NCBI GenBank assembly: GCA_963678705.1
Contig: OY783217.1
Span: forward strand, 3,534,001 to 3,598,000
Reading direction: 5' to 3'
DNA length: 64,000 nt
Origin: Panorpa germanica
Lineage: Eukaryota > Arthropoda > Insecta > Mecoptera > Panorpidae
The translations under genes were made by a program, and so were the position numbers. Below the pieces are notes generated by a model, which was not told where the DNA came from, made no database searches, and saw only the letters and a program-made list of their open reading frames with translations. This document shows positions 14,925 to 27,437 of this stretch, one piece after another (the first letter of the stretch is position 1; each line of letters begins with the position of its first letter).

Positions 14925-16096
14925 TTGTGAATTAACACAGCGTTTTAATTTTTATTTGGTTTGGACGTGTTGAACAACATCTTCCAACAAATAGAACATA
15001 AAGATTGGATTTAGCACTGATGTGGACGACACATAAAAAGAGAATATATTTCAAAAATTATTTATTTTTTAATTTAATATACTTAGAAATATTCTTCTTA
15101 TAAGAATTTATAAATTTATATTGTCTTTTTTCTCTGATAATTCTCATAAAAGACATATTATACCAATAAAAAGGGCAGCAGAGAATTTATGGTGCATAGC
15201 ACGTACTAGAGAACTTCATTATCGTAGCTATGTTGTACAGGAATTGCAATAAAAAAACTAAAAGCTATTGGAATACACTCTTTGTAATAAATATTTGGTG
15301 TGACGTCACAACATTTTTAAGCACAATTCTTAATAGGAAAAGAGCCCTATATAAATTTGTTTTTAATAAATCTTCAAAGATAATTTTCCAATCAGGAGCC
15401 ACAAGGATTCTAGCTGTACCACTGTACTACATTATCAAAATACATCTCAGAATCTATTAGGGAAATAAAGAATCTCTAGTAAAATCAAGCCGATCCGATC
15501 GTTATAAAACAGTTTATCCTTTGGTTCAATAAGGGTATTCTTCATGTACCTTGCTCTTCATGGTCTTTGTGTGGTTTGAACCGATATCCATGCGGGTAAA
15601 CGTGAAATGTAATCTAACGGTCAGAGAATTGCAAGACCACAACGATATGTCACCTAATTCGGTATTTGATAGTCAAAGCACCTACTCCTCTAATCTATTG
15701 TTACACTTCCATTTCTATAGACTGCATCCATATGTAATACCCACTGCATGTACTCCTATCTAGTAATCCTCTAGCTGTCTGGAATATATTCTAGAATGTC
15801 TCACAGTGCAGGGATTACTATGTTTTACACAACTTGGTCAATTTAACTTGTATAAACTTAACTTACACTCACTTAACTTACAACTAAAGCTTAATTACTC
15901 ACACCTAAAGTTAAATTAAACTCATTATTAGTTTTAAAGTGCTATTTTTATTTAAACTTATACACTGTCTTGAGATTTGTGTTAATGTATTTTGTTTCTA
16001 CTTGTTTTACAATAATTTATTTAAGTGTTTGTACTTAAATTTGTTGTTAGTCTGTTGGCATACAGTCCCAGAGTGTATTAGAAAGCTACTGTACTC
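14925..16096. other. No gene seen; degenerate ACTTA-rich patch
   Basis: 15840-15930 carries irregular repeats of TTAACTTA and ACTCAC type. Frames of 70-76 codons are not protein-like. Confidence 0.5.
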
Positions 16097-16099
16097 TAA

Positions 16100-16604
16100 G
16101 GCCCTCCGCATACAAGGCGACTGGTTGAAAACCTTAGCCCAGAAACTGTCTGAACTGAATGAGAATGTAATTGTGTTGTTAGTGATAGAACGAACGTATA
16201 TTCGAGTAAGAGAAAACACACGGCACGAATGAAACTAAACTGGTGGTCGAGCCGTGTTCCGTGACTCTATAGAATTTTTAACAATAGCAAAACAGGGGAT
16301 TCTATTGTGTCGTATTTAATTGTATGTATGTATTTAAATACTTTTTAATAGTATTCGTGAACATCTCTGTTGATGATGTCATCATCAAAAACATGCAACC
16401 AACAATGCCCTGCGACCGAGAAATTGACTCGCTGCAAACGTACTCAAAACCAATTTGAAATCAGTTTAGTTACGTTCGTGCCGTGTGTTTTATCTCTCTT
16501 GTAAACACTTTCGTTCTTTTACTAACAACATAGTTGTAATCACATTCGGTTCGGGCAGATTCGGGGCTTAGGTTTGCAACCAGTCGCGTCGTGTGCTGAG
16601 GGCC
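16100..16604. mobile_element. PIF/Harbinger-like MITE, family A, copy 2
   Basis: It has the same long terminal inverted repeat as the 2880 copy (GGCCCTCCGCATACAAGGCG on the left), with a clean 3-bp duplication TAA at 16097-16099 and 16605-16607. It is 505 bp against 442 bp for copy 1; the extra bases are internal. The left arm is more diverged than the right. A 3-bp TWA target and GG-start ends fit the PIF/Harbinger superfamily. No enzyme is encoded. Confidence 0.8.
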
Positions 16605-16607
16605 TAA

Positions 16608-19600
16608 GGCAGCTTGACTTGCAATGACGACTTTTTGAGTAGGGTGTATTCAAGTTATTTCGTATTAGAATACGAAACTTCAGCACTGTATTGCAGGTAA
16701 TAAAACTGCATGTTATATATTTCAACCGTGTTCTCACTCTGTTATACTTCAAAATTTACAAATCATCTGATTTTACTTCATTAAACCACTGATCAATCTA
16801 TAAATAGCGCCGTTTTTAGTTTCTGGACTACTTATCTATATATACTCAGAGAAAATGAGACCTCCCAATAAAGCAAAACGACCAAATTCAATTGTATACC
16901 GTCAAATGTACTAACTTGAGAGTAAATTAATTCTTTTCTATGTTTCATACGAAATTCAATTGTAGTTAATTACAGTTTACGAAGTTGCAAGTCTGGTAAA
17001 CGTGTAAACACGGATCTAAAAGGGCCTACTACTACGTGTACAAGTACGAAAAAAGTCGAGGTCAATTCTTGTCCGATTAGACGTCGAACGGACCATGTGT
17101 GAGAATCTCTTTTCAATGCGAACTAAAAAAGTTGCAGCCACATCTAATTAAAAACCAATTTGTCTAGAAGCGAATTGAAAAAGAAAATCTCCAGACTGGT
17201 AAAAACGATTTCTCTCAACAGCAACCATTAATAAGAAATTCATTGCGTTTGAAAACAGGTGAAGGGGTGAGTGGGGAAAACAGGGAAGTGAACGGGTACA
17301 CTTGTTAGTATAAAAGAAGAAATAAAACAAAAGCATTGTCTATTGTTTGATCTAAATACTGTAAAAAATTGATTTATTAAGGGATTGTACATTTCTTACC
17401 CTTTCTTTTACCACCCAATTTTTATAAAAGAGTGATTGGTGTGACGTCACTGAATAATGAACGATAATATCAGATAATTTTTATATTATTTTACTAATAA
17501 CTAATTTATATTAATATCCTTCTAAAAATATATCAAATTTAGGCCTTTTTCTATCTGAACGAATTGGAATTGACATAAGATGAGAATCAGTGGAAATCAA
17601 AAATAAAGAAACGTGTCGTGTCATACAGGACACGATGATAGCGCAATCATTATTAATTTGTAATTACCAGGATCGTAACATGAAACATGAATAACATGTA
17701 AAGGTCACTCGTTGCTGTTGGTTATATTTAATACAATTAATAGATAAACTGAAAAACAAAAGAATAACACTGGATTACAGACACAGAGTCTGGATTACAG
17801 AGTTGGTTTGTAGGCTAACACCATGAACGTATTGCCCAGTTTTATCTTTTTCATTTCAACCTTTTATATTTTTCTTTAAGAGACCAATAATATTTTGAAT
17901 AAAGTAAAAACGCGTAGGCGTAATATTTATTTTATTTTTTCTTATCTTATAACACTTATTTAAATCACCTTGTGTGAAAAGCACTAACATCACATGTTTT
18001 TCACTTCAAATTTAATTAACAAAGCAAACTTCCAAACGAATTACTTCATCAGATTGAAACTCTGTTCCTGGAATAGCTGACTCATCTTAACATTAAGTTC
18101 CAATTATTCTAAAATGTTAAATTACTATTTCCTTTAAGATATACCCTTAATTTGAAGTTTTCGTGAACTAATTTAGATTCACTGACAATAACTAAAATCA
18201 AACATGAGGGTATTACTATGTGAAATAACGCTTAGATTTGTTGATGTTGATGAAATGTTTTAAGAATTCTAAGACATTCATAATGAAACATTTAGAAACC
18301 AGAATATAGCTTCCTGAAATGTCTACAACTCTAGTTTTATTTAGTCATACTATCAAGTATATATAAATTATGTAAATGTCTATATTTATCTTGGCGTAGT
18401 AGTTTAAAATTTTATTTTAAATTGGTTTTATAAATCACTCTCAAGGAAATCTATTAACATTAACATTTTCTATTTTATGAAAATTCAATTTAATAGTTTT
18501 TTTAATAGTACACTTATTCTTTATAGAGTTACAAAAAAAAAAATCAAATAAATGTGAAAATAAAAGAAATTGTAAGAATTTTCTGTTCGAAAGACGAAAG
18601 ACATTCTTAAGCGATATAATATAACTAAACCAACGCGAATAGACTACACTATTCAGTAGACTATCTTAATATCTATATAGCTATACGCCTTGGGGTAAGA
18701 TAGAGCAAAGTAATGCATTTTATATTGCCAATGTACAATTGTAATTATTACTTTACATTATTCTTTTTATTTTCTTTCACTTCAATTTAAATAATATTTT
18801 AAAATAAAATTCAATTTAACTTATTCTTCTTTTCTTAATCTTTTTTAAACAGATTACATTTGATAATAGAGTTGTTATTTTAAATTTACAAAAAATAGTG
18901 ATAGAGCCGTCGCATCTATATACAAAATTAAAATCTCATACAAAATTTAAATGGATAGAAAATCATACTAAAGCAGAAAAATGTATTTTAAAACAAAGAT
19001 ATGTAAATAACGGTTTTTGTTATACATGAAAATATATTTAATATAACGTATATAATAAAGCCCATGCATTAAAACGATTCGGCGTCAATGAAGTGGCATC
19101 ATGGCGCCTGGCATTGATGCAACTAGTTCAACACCATATCCCCTACTTTGCATACTGGTATGAATAATATCGACTATACACTTTTTTATCTTTTATTTTG
19201 CTTGTATTATCAGAAAGATATTAAAGAGCGGTGGTATCTAACAAAGACGGTTAAAGTTATTGTTTTGTTTACTTGTATTAAAGACGATCTAAGAAATAAT
19301 TCTTTAGGTTCTTTGAAGTATTTTTGATTATAAAAGTACTTTCTTCTTTGAGAAAAAGGTGAGGGGGCTATATTACATAACAGTATTAATTTTTTATTAA
19401 TTTATAAATTAAAACAAAGTTACATTTGAAATAAATTAACATGTTTGTTGCTAAATTATGAATACTTAACATTTATATATTAGAGAACTCAAGATATTTG
19501 AAGAATATATACTTTTGTATAGGCATAACGCTGCAGCGCCATCCATTTTCGGGGTAGTTGCTCTTCTTTTACTTTTGCAAATAAGTTTTTAAATAAATAG

Positions 19601-21235
19601 CAGTTTTTTAAGTAATGCAAAAGCAAATAGGCTTGTGTCCTCATTTTTTAGTGGTCGATTTTTCAATTGTTGATTGAAATTGATGTTAATAAATGTGTAT
19701 TGGCGTGTCTATTTTATTAAATATCTAAATGTTGACGGATATATAGCAATTAAAAGTTTGAATTGTAGTTTTAGCGCTAGAAATGGTCGGCCATATTTGT
19801 ATGACGTGAAATGCATTTTAACGTCAGTTATTTGTTGAGTAGGTCAGTGCTGTGGTAATGTTTTGTAGCTGTTGGTAGTTGAAATAATTAAGTCATGTCA
19901 AAGAATAATAAGTTTTTATTCTTTTTAACCCTGCTAATGCAGACATAATATTGAAATTTTATTGTTCCTTGAAATAACTGTAAATAATATTTGATATTTT
20001 GATATATAAATATATAGAGCAGAGATTTATGAGCTGTAAGGTTGGTAGCGGTTATGATGTCACATGCACTTTGAATGTGTACTACGTTGAATCTCTTTAA
20101 TAATTAAAGAGACAAAATGACTTTTTTAATTGTTAATATCTTTCAACATATAAGGAGTTATTAAAAATTGAACAAATAATTGAACATTTACGGTTTTACT
20201 AACCCACTTTATCAATATATAGTACACTTTTATAGAAATTAAGACATAGGACATAAGCCCATTCTAAACGTTGCACCATAAACAATTGAATATTTTATTT
20301 TCGGTTTGAAAACAAAAGATATTTGTTCGTACATTTCAAGCTGGTACATTTTCTAACCATTTTACTTCTGAATAATTCTCAAGATCTTGTTAATTTGAGT
20401 ACTTATATTCTAACATTATTACAAGACAGTTTTCTCTCATAAAGGACCCACAGCGAGGCTTACGTACCGTGTAAAATACGCCGACAAATAAAATCACATT
20501 CAGATCTTCTACTTCCACAATTTGTCTGCACGGTATGCAAATAATTCATACTGTTGAAACAAAAGTATGGTAGTCTATATATTTCGCTGTGTATGTAGAC
20601 GTGAGATATGGGCTTTATTGTCTTCAAGACGCCCTCTTATATAGAATATATTATCATACACATAAAGAGACGTATAAATTTACTACCATCAGTACATGTT
20701 ATTCACATAATAAATATAATAATTAATGCATGGTATAAACAATGAGTTTAGCAATATATTAAAGTGTTTGAAGGATTAAATCTAGGTTAACTACTTAAAG
20801 CGTCGTCTAGAGCGGAAAGATGATTGTAAGATTATAAGCGTTCACAGCGAGAAGATTTTGAATGGAACAATTTGTTTACAATGTAAATTTCTATACGTTT
20901 AAGAGAGAGTTGCATAATATTAGACGCAAGAATTTGACATGGTGAATAATATATACAAAGTTTAGAACCTTGTAGACGAATTCAAGAGCTTTAAAACTGT
21001 GGAGTATGTTACAGTGTTGTACAGGTTTGATTATCAGTAGTCTGTAATATCAGTAGTCTGTATATATTTTGTAAAATGGAAGAATTTACGTAAAAACGCA
21101 ACAATTGATATTTATTTAAGTTTTTCAAATATTTATTGAACTGCATAGTACAGAATAACGGCTATGTGCTTTGCATTATTCCACTTAATCCATAATTACA
21201 TTTCATGAATCCTAATTAGACATAAAACTACTTAT
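16608..21235. other. No gene seen
   Basis: 4.6 kb without a credible exon. Near 19625-19680 the stretch GTGTCCTCATTTTTTAGTGG weakly recalls the 34.9-kb repeat unit, but the match is too short to annotate. TCGTGTC and GACACGA form a small hairpin near 17616-17635. Confidence 0.5.
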
Positions 21236-21660
21236 ATCTCTTCTCTTTTCTCCTCGTGACAGTTTCTCTGTCCTCTACTCCTCTATTTCTCCATTCTAAA
21301 CTACATGTATCTACCTTTTTTTCTCCGTCTTCTTCCTTCCTCTCTGTATCTCCGTTATCCAACTTATTCCTTCCGTTGCTCTTCTCAACAACTTCACTAT
21401 CCTTTCTAACACATTTCGTTCTTCTCTCTATTTACCCATTCTACACTCCATGTTTCCCTATCTTTCTTGTTCTCTTTCTTCTTCCTTCCTCTCTGTATTT
21501 CCGCCATCCAACTTATTCCTTCCGTTTCTCCTCTCAACAACTTCACTATCCTCTTTAACAAATTTCTTTTCTATTTCCTCCACTGCCAGTCTCACTCTTT
21601 TTCAATAATACCTTCCTTCTCTCTACTTCTCTTCTCTCTATTTATCCAATAACGTTTGCA
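21236..21660 (-). pseudogene. LINE ORF2 tail, tandemly duplicated, decayed
   Basis: The minus strand reads IVKLLRGETEGISWMAEIQR followed by a Lys/Arg/Glu-rich stretch. About 149 bp further on it reads a second version, IVKLLRRATEGISWITEIQR. This resembles the Lys/Arg-rich end of the LINE ORF2 remnant at 40.3-40.7 kb (KRE..KGRSGW) and the ends of insect R1-type ORF2 proteins. The duplication period of 149 bp is not a multiple of three, so the second unit lies in another frame. No cysteine motif was found here. The plus-strand open frames in this interval are pyrimidine-rich shadows. Confidence 0.45.
21283..21575. repeat. 149-bp direct tandem duplication
   Basis: CTTCTTCCTTCCTCTCTGTA occurs at 21329 and 21478, and the sequence around it (including CCAACTTATTCCTTCCGTT and CAACAACTTCACTATCCT) matches closely between the two units, giving two near-complete units in direct orientation. 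Confidence 0.8.
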
Positions 21661-23442
21661 GTAAAAAATAAACGAGGAAAGTAACCTCTTCTATGCAATC
21701 CTCCTCCATATTTCAATACATTACCTTCTTTTAGTTTCTTAAAATGTAATTTGTTTTTATCCAATAAAATTCATAGCTAGATGATTTGGTAACTTTGATA
21801 ACTCTGACTGAATTAGCTAGCTTCCTCTTTTTTAACAGTTTTTATGCCGAAGCCGTGGTTTATGAATTCATTGCTGATATACTACGTTATATCCATGGTA
21901 CTCCTTTCTGTCTGAAGACTGGAATCTTTTTAGTATTTCTATATTTGAGACAGTAGTTGTTCCCCAAAGTTAAATGCTATAAGACCACACTAGTTTCAGT
22001 GTCTTCTTGTATGTAGTTCATTTGCTACTACATGATAATTACGATTCGCGTCGAATTAATCAATATAATTTCCTGCCGTTTTGATTTAGACGTTTACGTT
22101 TTTCTATAACGTGCTCTTCATAGCAAAGTTAGCTTATGCATTGGTCTAGAAGTTTCTTTATAAAACAAATAATTTGATGGTGTCTACATTTAATGAAATG
22201 TAATTTGAAGTTATGATGGTTCACGTTGTATAAAATGAAAAGCCAACCACGTGTACACGTATGTGTGTGTGCGGGTATATTCTTGTTTTTTCATCTACGT
22301 GACCATAGTTATATTACAGCCATTTATGTTAGCTTCAGAATAACTTATGACTGGTCTAGAGTCTAGACACCGCTATAAATTAAATCCGCCTTATTAAAAT
22401 GTATTGGAAAATTAATTCTTGCAACTTCGTCTCGTTTGGTTGTTGTTTACGGTTTGAAAGGCAGAAATGGTTTCATATTCCGTAAAGATAAAATGAAATA
22501 TGATAGATATTTCAATTACAATGAACTTAGAGGAAGAGTAATGGAGAAGATAGGGAAGGGGACTGTGTATGTGAAGATCATGTAAAATAATATTAGATCA
22601 GTGAACTGTAACTGAACGGAATTTGATTATAAACAATTGTAAATGATAATTAAAAGTTCGCTTCACTCAAGATGTTCGTTATTTCTACTGCAACTAAAAA
22701 CTGAATTTCTATGAAACTGTTTATGTATTGGTAAAAGTCGCTATTAGGACTCAAATTTACAATTAATTCAATTCAATTCACAATATTAACGTATTATACA
22801 GTCTTGTCTTTGATGACACACGATCACGTGATTCGTCATTTGATCTTCGACACACACAGATCGGTTAAGAGACCAGGCATTATACATATTCGATTGGAAT
22901 TGATTATTAATAAATGAATGTTATATAATTATTGGCCTTTAATTAAGAGAACTCCAACACAATATCATTAAATAAATTTAAAATACACTTAAAATAATTT
23001 ACTATTCGCTTAAAAAGTTTTATTTGCGTTAGAAAACATACATTTCGAGCAAATATCATTTCTTATGTAAACTTCCTTAAATATTGACATAATTTTTTAA
23101 ATGTAACATTCATGTAACTCTGCTGAACAAACTTTCAAGCGCTGAACGAACCTTTATAAAGTATTCGAAACAAAATTTCATATTTAATAAAATCATGTTA
23201 TAGCAAAAGGATTTTATATTTTAATTAATTAATTAATTAAATTATTAACTCTTTGATGTCAATTTATTATAATTTGTAATTTGCTTACCTAACATTATAA
23301 AAGTAAATTTCATTTGAAAGTTTTTAATTAATTACATGATACTAAAATAATGTATACAAACTAATAACACAAATATTGTATTTTATCTAGACGACTATGA
23401 CGTCAAATGTTTACTTAAATTTGTTTAGAGTTTTGTCCCTTT
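21661..23442. other. No gene seen
   Basis: Non-coding. It contains a (TTAA)n-like run at about 23221-23240 and a short GT run at 22262-22270. Confidence 0.5.
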
Positions 23443-23622
23443 AAATTTAAAAGTGAGAGATTCGGCGGTGACTCTTGCTTACGATACGATAGTGAATTTT
23501 ATATCCTTTTCGGTTGTATATACATTATTATAAAATGAGACAGTGCTTTTTCATCGTATAGTAGAAAATTATAGAATTTAAACCAATAATAATGCACCAA
23601 ACTCTCTTACGTTATTGCACAG
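23443..23622 (-). mobile_element. Decayed member of the 210-bp TA MITE family
   Basis: It shares GAGATTCGGCGGTGACTC near the left, then GATAGTGAATTTTATATCCT and CAGTGCTTTTT in the same order as the 37272 copy, and ends in a weakened inverse (CCAAACTCTCTTACG). The ends are eroded, so the boundaries are approximate. Confidence 0.55.
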
Positions 23623-26600
23623 TTGGTGAAACCAATAAAAAGCGAAATATTTTCTTTAAAAAATGGTTATATTTTTATTTTTATTCATAGTTCAAACTGA
23701 GGTTGTATTGGAACGCAATATGCGGCAAATGTCTCCGCAAAATTTAAAGTGACACCTCTTGTTGAAAGACTTTATATTTACAGACACACAACTAACATAA
23801 AATTGAATATATTGTTTAGTAGAAATAAGCAAATCCTGCTAACGGTAACATAAACAATGCTCTTCACAAAGTCCTAAATAAGTACAAAGCTTCTAGTAAC
23901 TAAAATCAGTGAGTGTTTTGAATTGTTATGCCAGAACTACCTAATCTGACATGTACTCCTTCCGGTGGGCATCATAGGGATATCCGTTAGTCCGTTGTAT
24001 ACCGTACAGTCAATACTGGTTGTACAGATTACACGCCCTTTAACTTATAGACCATGGCAGAGCAAAGCAGGAACAAATGTTTCATTGTTTGTACCATAGA
24101 CAAGATGAAGGGAATATAGTCGCTGGTTTGCACGACAACTACAGGACTACCATCCTGGATATCAGAGCATTTCATCTGTCTCTAATTCTCCTTTTAATGA
24201 ACCAATTCACTAAATGAAGGATTTTTTTTTAGGTTTAATCTGCTTAAGTATAAATACAATGAAAAACAAACCGCATAATTTATAAAATTACGTTAATGTT
24301 TAATAAAAAACAAAAATAAAAAGTAAAATAGAATGTGAGATCCTTAATACTCGTATTTGTATAGGGTGTGCTTAAATATACATATTACTTTGTATAGTGG
24401 CGGTCCTTCGATTTATAAGCGTCCTATTTCCAGGAAGAAGATATATTTTAAGTTTCATTTCATATTTCGGTTAATTTATTATATTTCTAGTATATCCATA
24501 CATTTATTAGGCAGCGGTGTGATCAAATATACAAAGCTGAGACACCACAAACCTGCCAATATTATCAGGAAGCAATATTAATATATCTATTTATTTATAT
24601 TAGCTAACAATTATAAATTAGACGAGACAGTGGCTGCTGAGATTACTAATGCTTAACGAACAAACGCTCATCGATCGTCCAGTTCATTATTGAGACATCT
24701 CCAAGTATTGAATTTTAAAATAACGATAAAATCAATTGATATATTCTGGGATAAATCACAGCTGGACGATCAATATGTTCTGGGTTTGGTTATTATTAAG
24801 TTTAATTGATTATATGCTTGTAAAGAAATTATATTTCTTTAGTTGGTACATAGGTCGTCTATCGGTAAAACAGTGACATATACTCATAGACTCCATAGAT
24901 GACGTTGTGAGAAATAACGGCCAAGACGGTTAGTATTTGAAGTTGAATGAATTCATTGTGCATATTTTTAAGTTATTATAAAATTAGATAAAAAGGAATT
25001 GACAATTTAAATAATAACCTTTAAATGTCGTTTCTTTGATTTCAGAGCAACATATAAGTTTGAAAAAAAAATTACAAATGATAAAAAATTGGAGAAATTG
25101 TCTTATATGCTTATGTAATGACTCTACTGGAAACGCTTCTTGTGAACACTTAAGATACGAAAGAAACAAGCTGATTAAATTAAATGCAAATAATATATAT
25201 TATTTGAAATATCATATTTAATACCTATTTACAGAACCTTTACAAAAAGTGGGATCAATATAATGTGGAATACCCTATAAATGAATTCCAAAAAAAAAAT
25301 TTAATTTAATTCTTATAAGACCTCTCTCTCCTACAAAAGTTTCACTGGTTTTTCAACCCCCACGATCACCCCATCGTGTATACCTTTGTGAATAAAAAAA
25401 AACTAAAAAATACTTTCCTTGAAAAAATCTTTTCATCCTCCAAATGTAAGAAGGAAAATATGAAAATATGATTACTTAAAGCATGTTGATTAAAAGTTGA
25501 CAACTCCACGTTGGAATTTTTATATAAAAATAAAAAATAAAATAAAAGTATTTCTAAATAAAAATAGGATAATTTTATGTGAATAATATTTTGGCAGTAA
25601 AAAATAAATTCTAAAAATCTGTTTACAAAGTTTAAATGAAATTATTGTTTTTCATAAATTTAATTATAAAATGGCAACTGAATCAAGTTATTTTTTGTTA
25701 AATATATGTAGCTATTTCCACAATTGCAGACAATTCCTACATTTTATTACCTATCCAATAATCCATTCATAAAATTAATTTTATTAATTTAATGTAAAAA
25801 AAGAAAATAAAATATTTAATGAAAAAAAATTAAATGATTAAATTTTTAATATCAGTTAGTAGAGTAATTTAGTCGTGAATAATCAGAAAGGTGCAGATCT
25901 GTGTCCCCAGTCGAACAGAATACAAAATCAATCTCGATTACAAACCGGAAGTCTTGTATTTTTTTCCATTTGTCAAAGGAAAAGGTATATAAAACCCAAA
26001 TCTTTAATGTTGAAAGGAAATGAAACTAAAGCGGACCGTAGAAAATGAGATGTAGAGGAACAAAAAGATAGAAATAAAAGATATGGACACTCAGGACAGA
26101 CAAAATCAACCTTTTAGTATAAAAAAGTTCACGTATGGAAGTATGGATGTTTCAACAAGAGCAGTCATTTTAAATCAATAGGAAAACGCAATATTTCCGT
26201 GAAAAGCAGTGATATTTTTATTTTAATCTAAAATGTCATATTAAACACAATATTTGCCAAATGTTATCGAAATATTGTGTTCTTCTATTAATTTAAAATG
26301 ACCCCCTTTGTTGAAAGACTCTATATAACTGGATTCTTTTGCACTATCTATTTATAGAAGCGCAAAAGAGTCTAACGTACTCGTATATATCATTAGTAAA
26401 TGTAAACGACAACTAATGTTTACTTTATTAACTCCGTCTAACAAAGACAATTTAAATCCGGTTCCTTTATTGTATCTTAAAATTTCACTCGAAGATTTGT
26501 TGAGATTATTCTAACATCTTATTGCATTGATTACATTCTCGCAGGATCATTCATTATATAACATTAGAAGTAAGAACTTGTTCTCGAACAAAACTACTAC

Positions 26601-27030
26601 AAAACATTTTAACTCCAGAGCCAAACGACTTTTGTTCATAATTAAATGTTTAATTGTCTCACTTTGTTGTAGTAATTAATTATTTCTGTATGTCGGTCTC
26701 AACTTCTATAGTGAAAGTTTCTGAATTATGTTAAATCAGTAAAAAGTTGATGAATTCAACTCTGTTAAAAAATTGGATTTAAGTAATGTGGATTACTTGC
26801 TGTGTGACAGTTACAAATCTATATCTAAGCCGGCTGTATTGTAAATAGTGAAATGTATTTCGTAAGACTTTTTATGAAACATTGTAAGTACGTGAACATG
26901 ATTTACAATAAACAACGTTTGCAAACGTTGAGAAAAATTTATGGAATTTTTAAAATTTCATTCAAAAACCACATTGGGCTAAGTCATTGGTTTTATAAAT
27001 ACACACACAGAAGATGTGATTAGCATTTAG
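23623..27030. other. No gene seen; possible small exon near 25.04 kb
   Basis: TTTCTTTGATTTCAG at 25030-25044 is a good splice-acceptor match in front of an open stretch reading RNCLICLCNDSTGNASCEH, which has a Cys-x2-Cys spacing. Without a donor, a homologue or other exons I do not call it. Confidence 0.4.
26913..26930. repeat. Perfect 18-bp palindrome
   Basis: CAACGTTTGCAAACGTTG is identical to its reverse complement. It may be a dimer binding site or simply chance. Confidence 0.85.
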
Positions 27031-27354
27031 GAAATCCATTTCGTTCTAAAAAGAACTAGACAAAAAGTGAACGAATCCACAATGTCAAAGAGAAAACGCA
27101 GCAAAAATAAATGCCCAAGTGGCTGAAATGGACCACACTATCAGGGAGCTCGATCCCGTAGAAGAAAGACCTAAACTAAAAGCGTCTCAGGTAAGACTTT
27201 AAGTAAACTAAACCAACTCCAGTTTGCCCAAATATTACACGAAATTATTGGGTCTCCGCCGACCATAGCGGGTGGTGCACTCGGGCTTATCGCAAAATGG
27301 ATGTTAAATATACGCAAGAGCCCTTACTTGGAATTAGTATACCACATAAATTAG
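27031..27354 (+). pseudogene. Coding-like remnant in shifted frames, unknown family
   Basis: Three overlapping plus-strand open stretches read as protein-like in succession: 27031-27126 (basic, KRTRQKVNES), 27083-27190 (INAQVAEMDHTIRELDP, helical and coiled-coil-like) and 27175-27354 (FAQILHEIIGSPPTIAGGAL, then a hydrophobic segment and a stop). Each shift is only one or two bases apart, as expected of a decayed coding sequence, and the patch is richer in G and C than its surroundings. CAG followed by GTAAGA at 27188-27196 could instead be a splice donor. I do not recognise the protein. It may be a processed pseudogene, a transposon gene or an old viral insertion. It ends about 80 bp before the hAT element. 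Confidence 0.35.
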
Positions 27355-27429
27355 TAAACGAGTGTTAATTAATTAATTCTACACAACACAACAAATTGAC
27401 CCGTACTCACAAAGTGCACCGCGCTTATA

Positions 27430-27437
27430 CTCTAACA
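27430..27437. repeat. Left 8-bp target-site duplication of hAT element
   Basis: CTCTAACA directly abuts the left CAG end and is identical to 28550-28557. Confidence 0.9.

Noticed and set aside
15939..16232. 97-codon plus-strand frame and overlapping minus frame
   Set aside because: Both run into the left arm of the family A MITE and have no protein-like conservation pattern.
21256..21652. Plus-strand frames of 61-100 codons
   Set aside because: Antisense of the duplicated LINE tail; pyrimidine-rich composition without domains.
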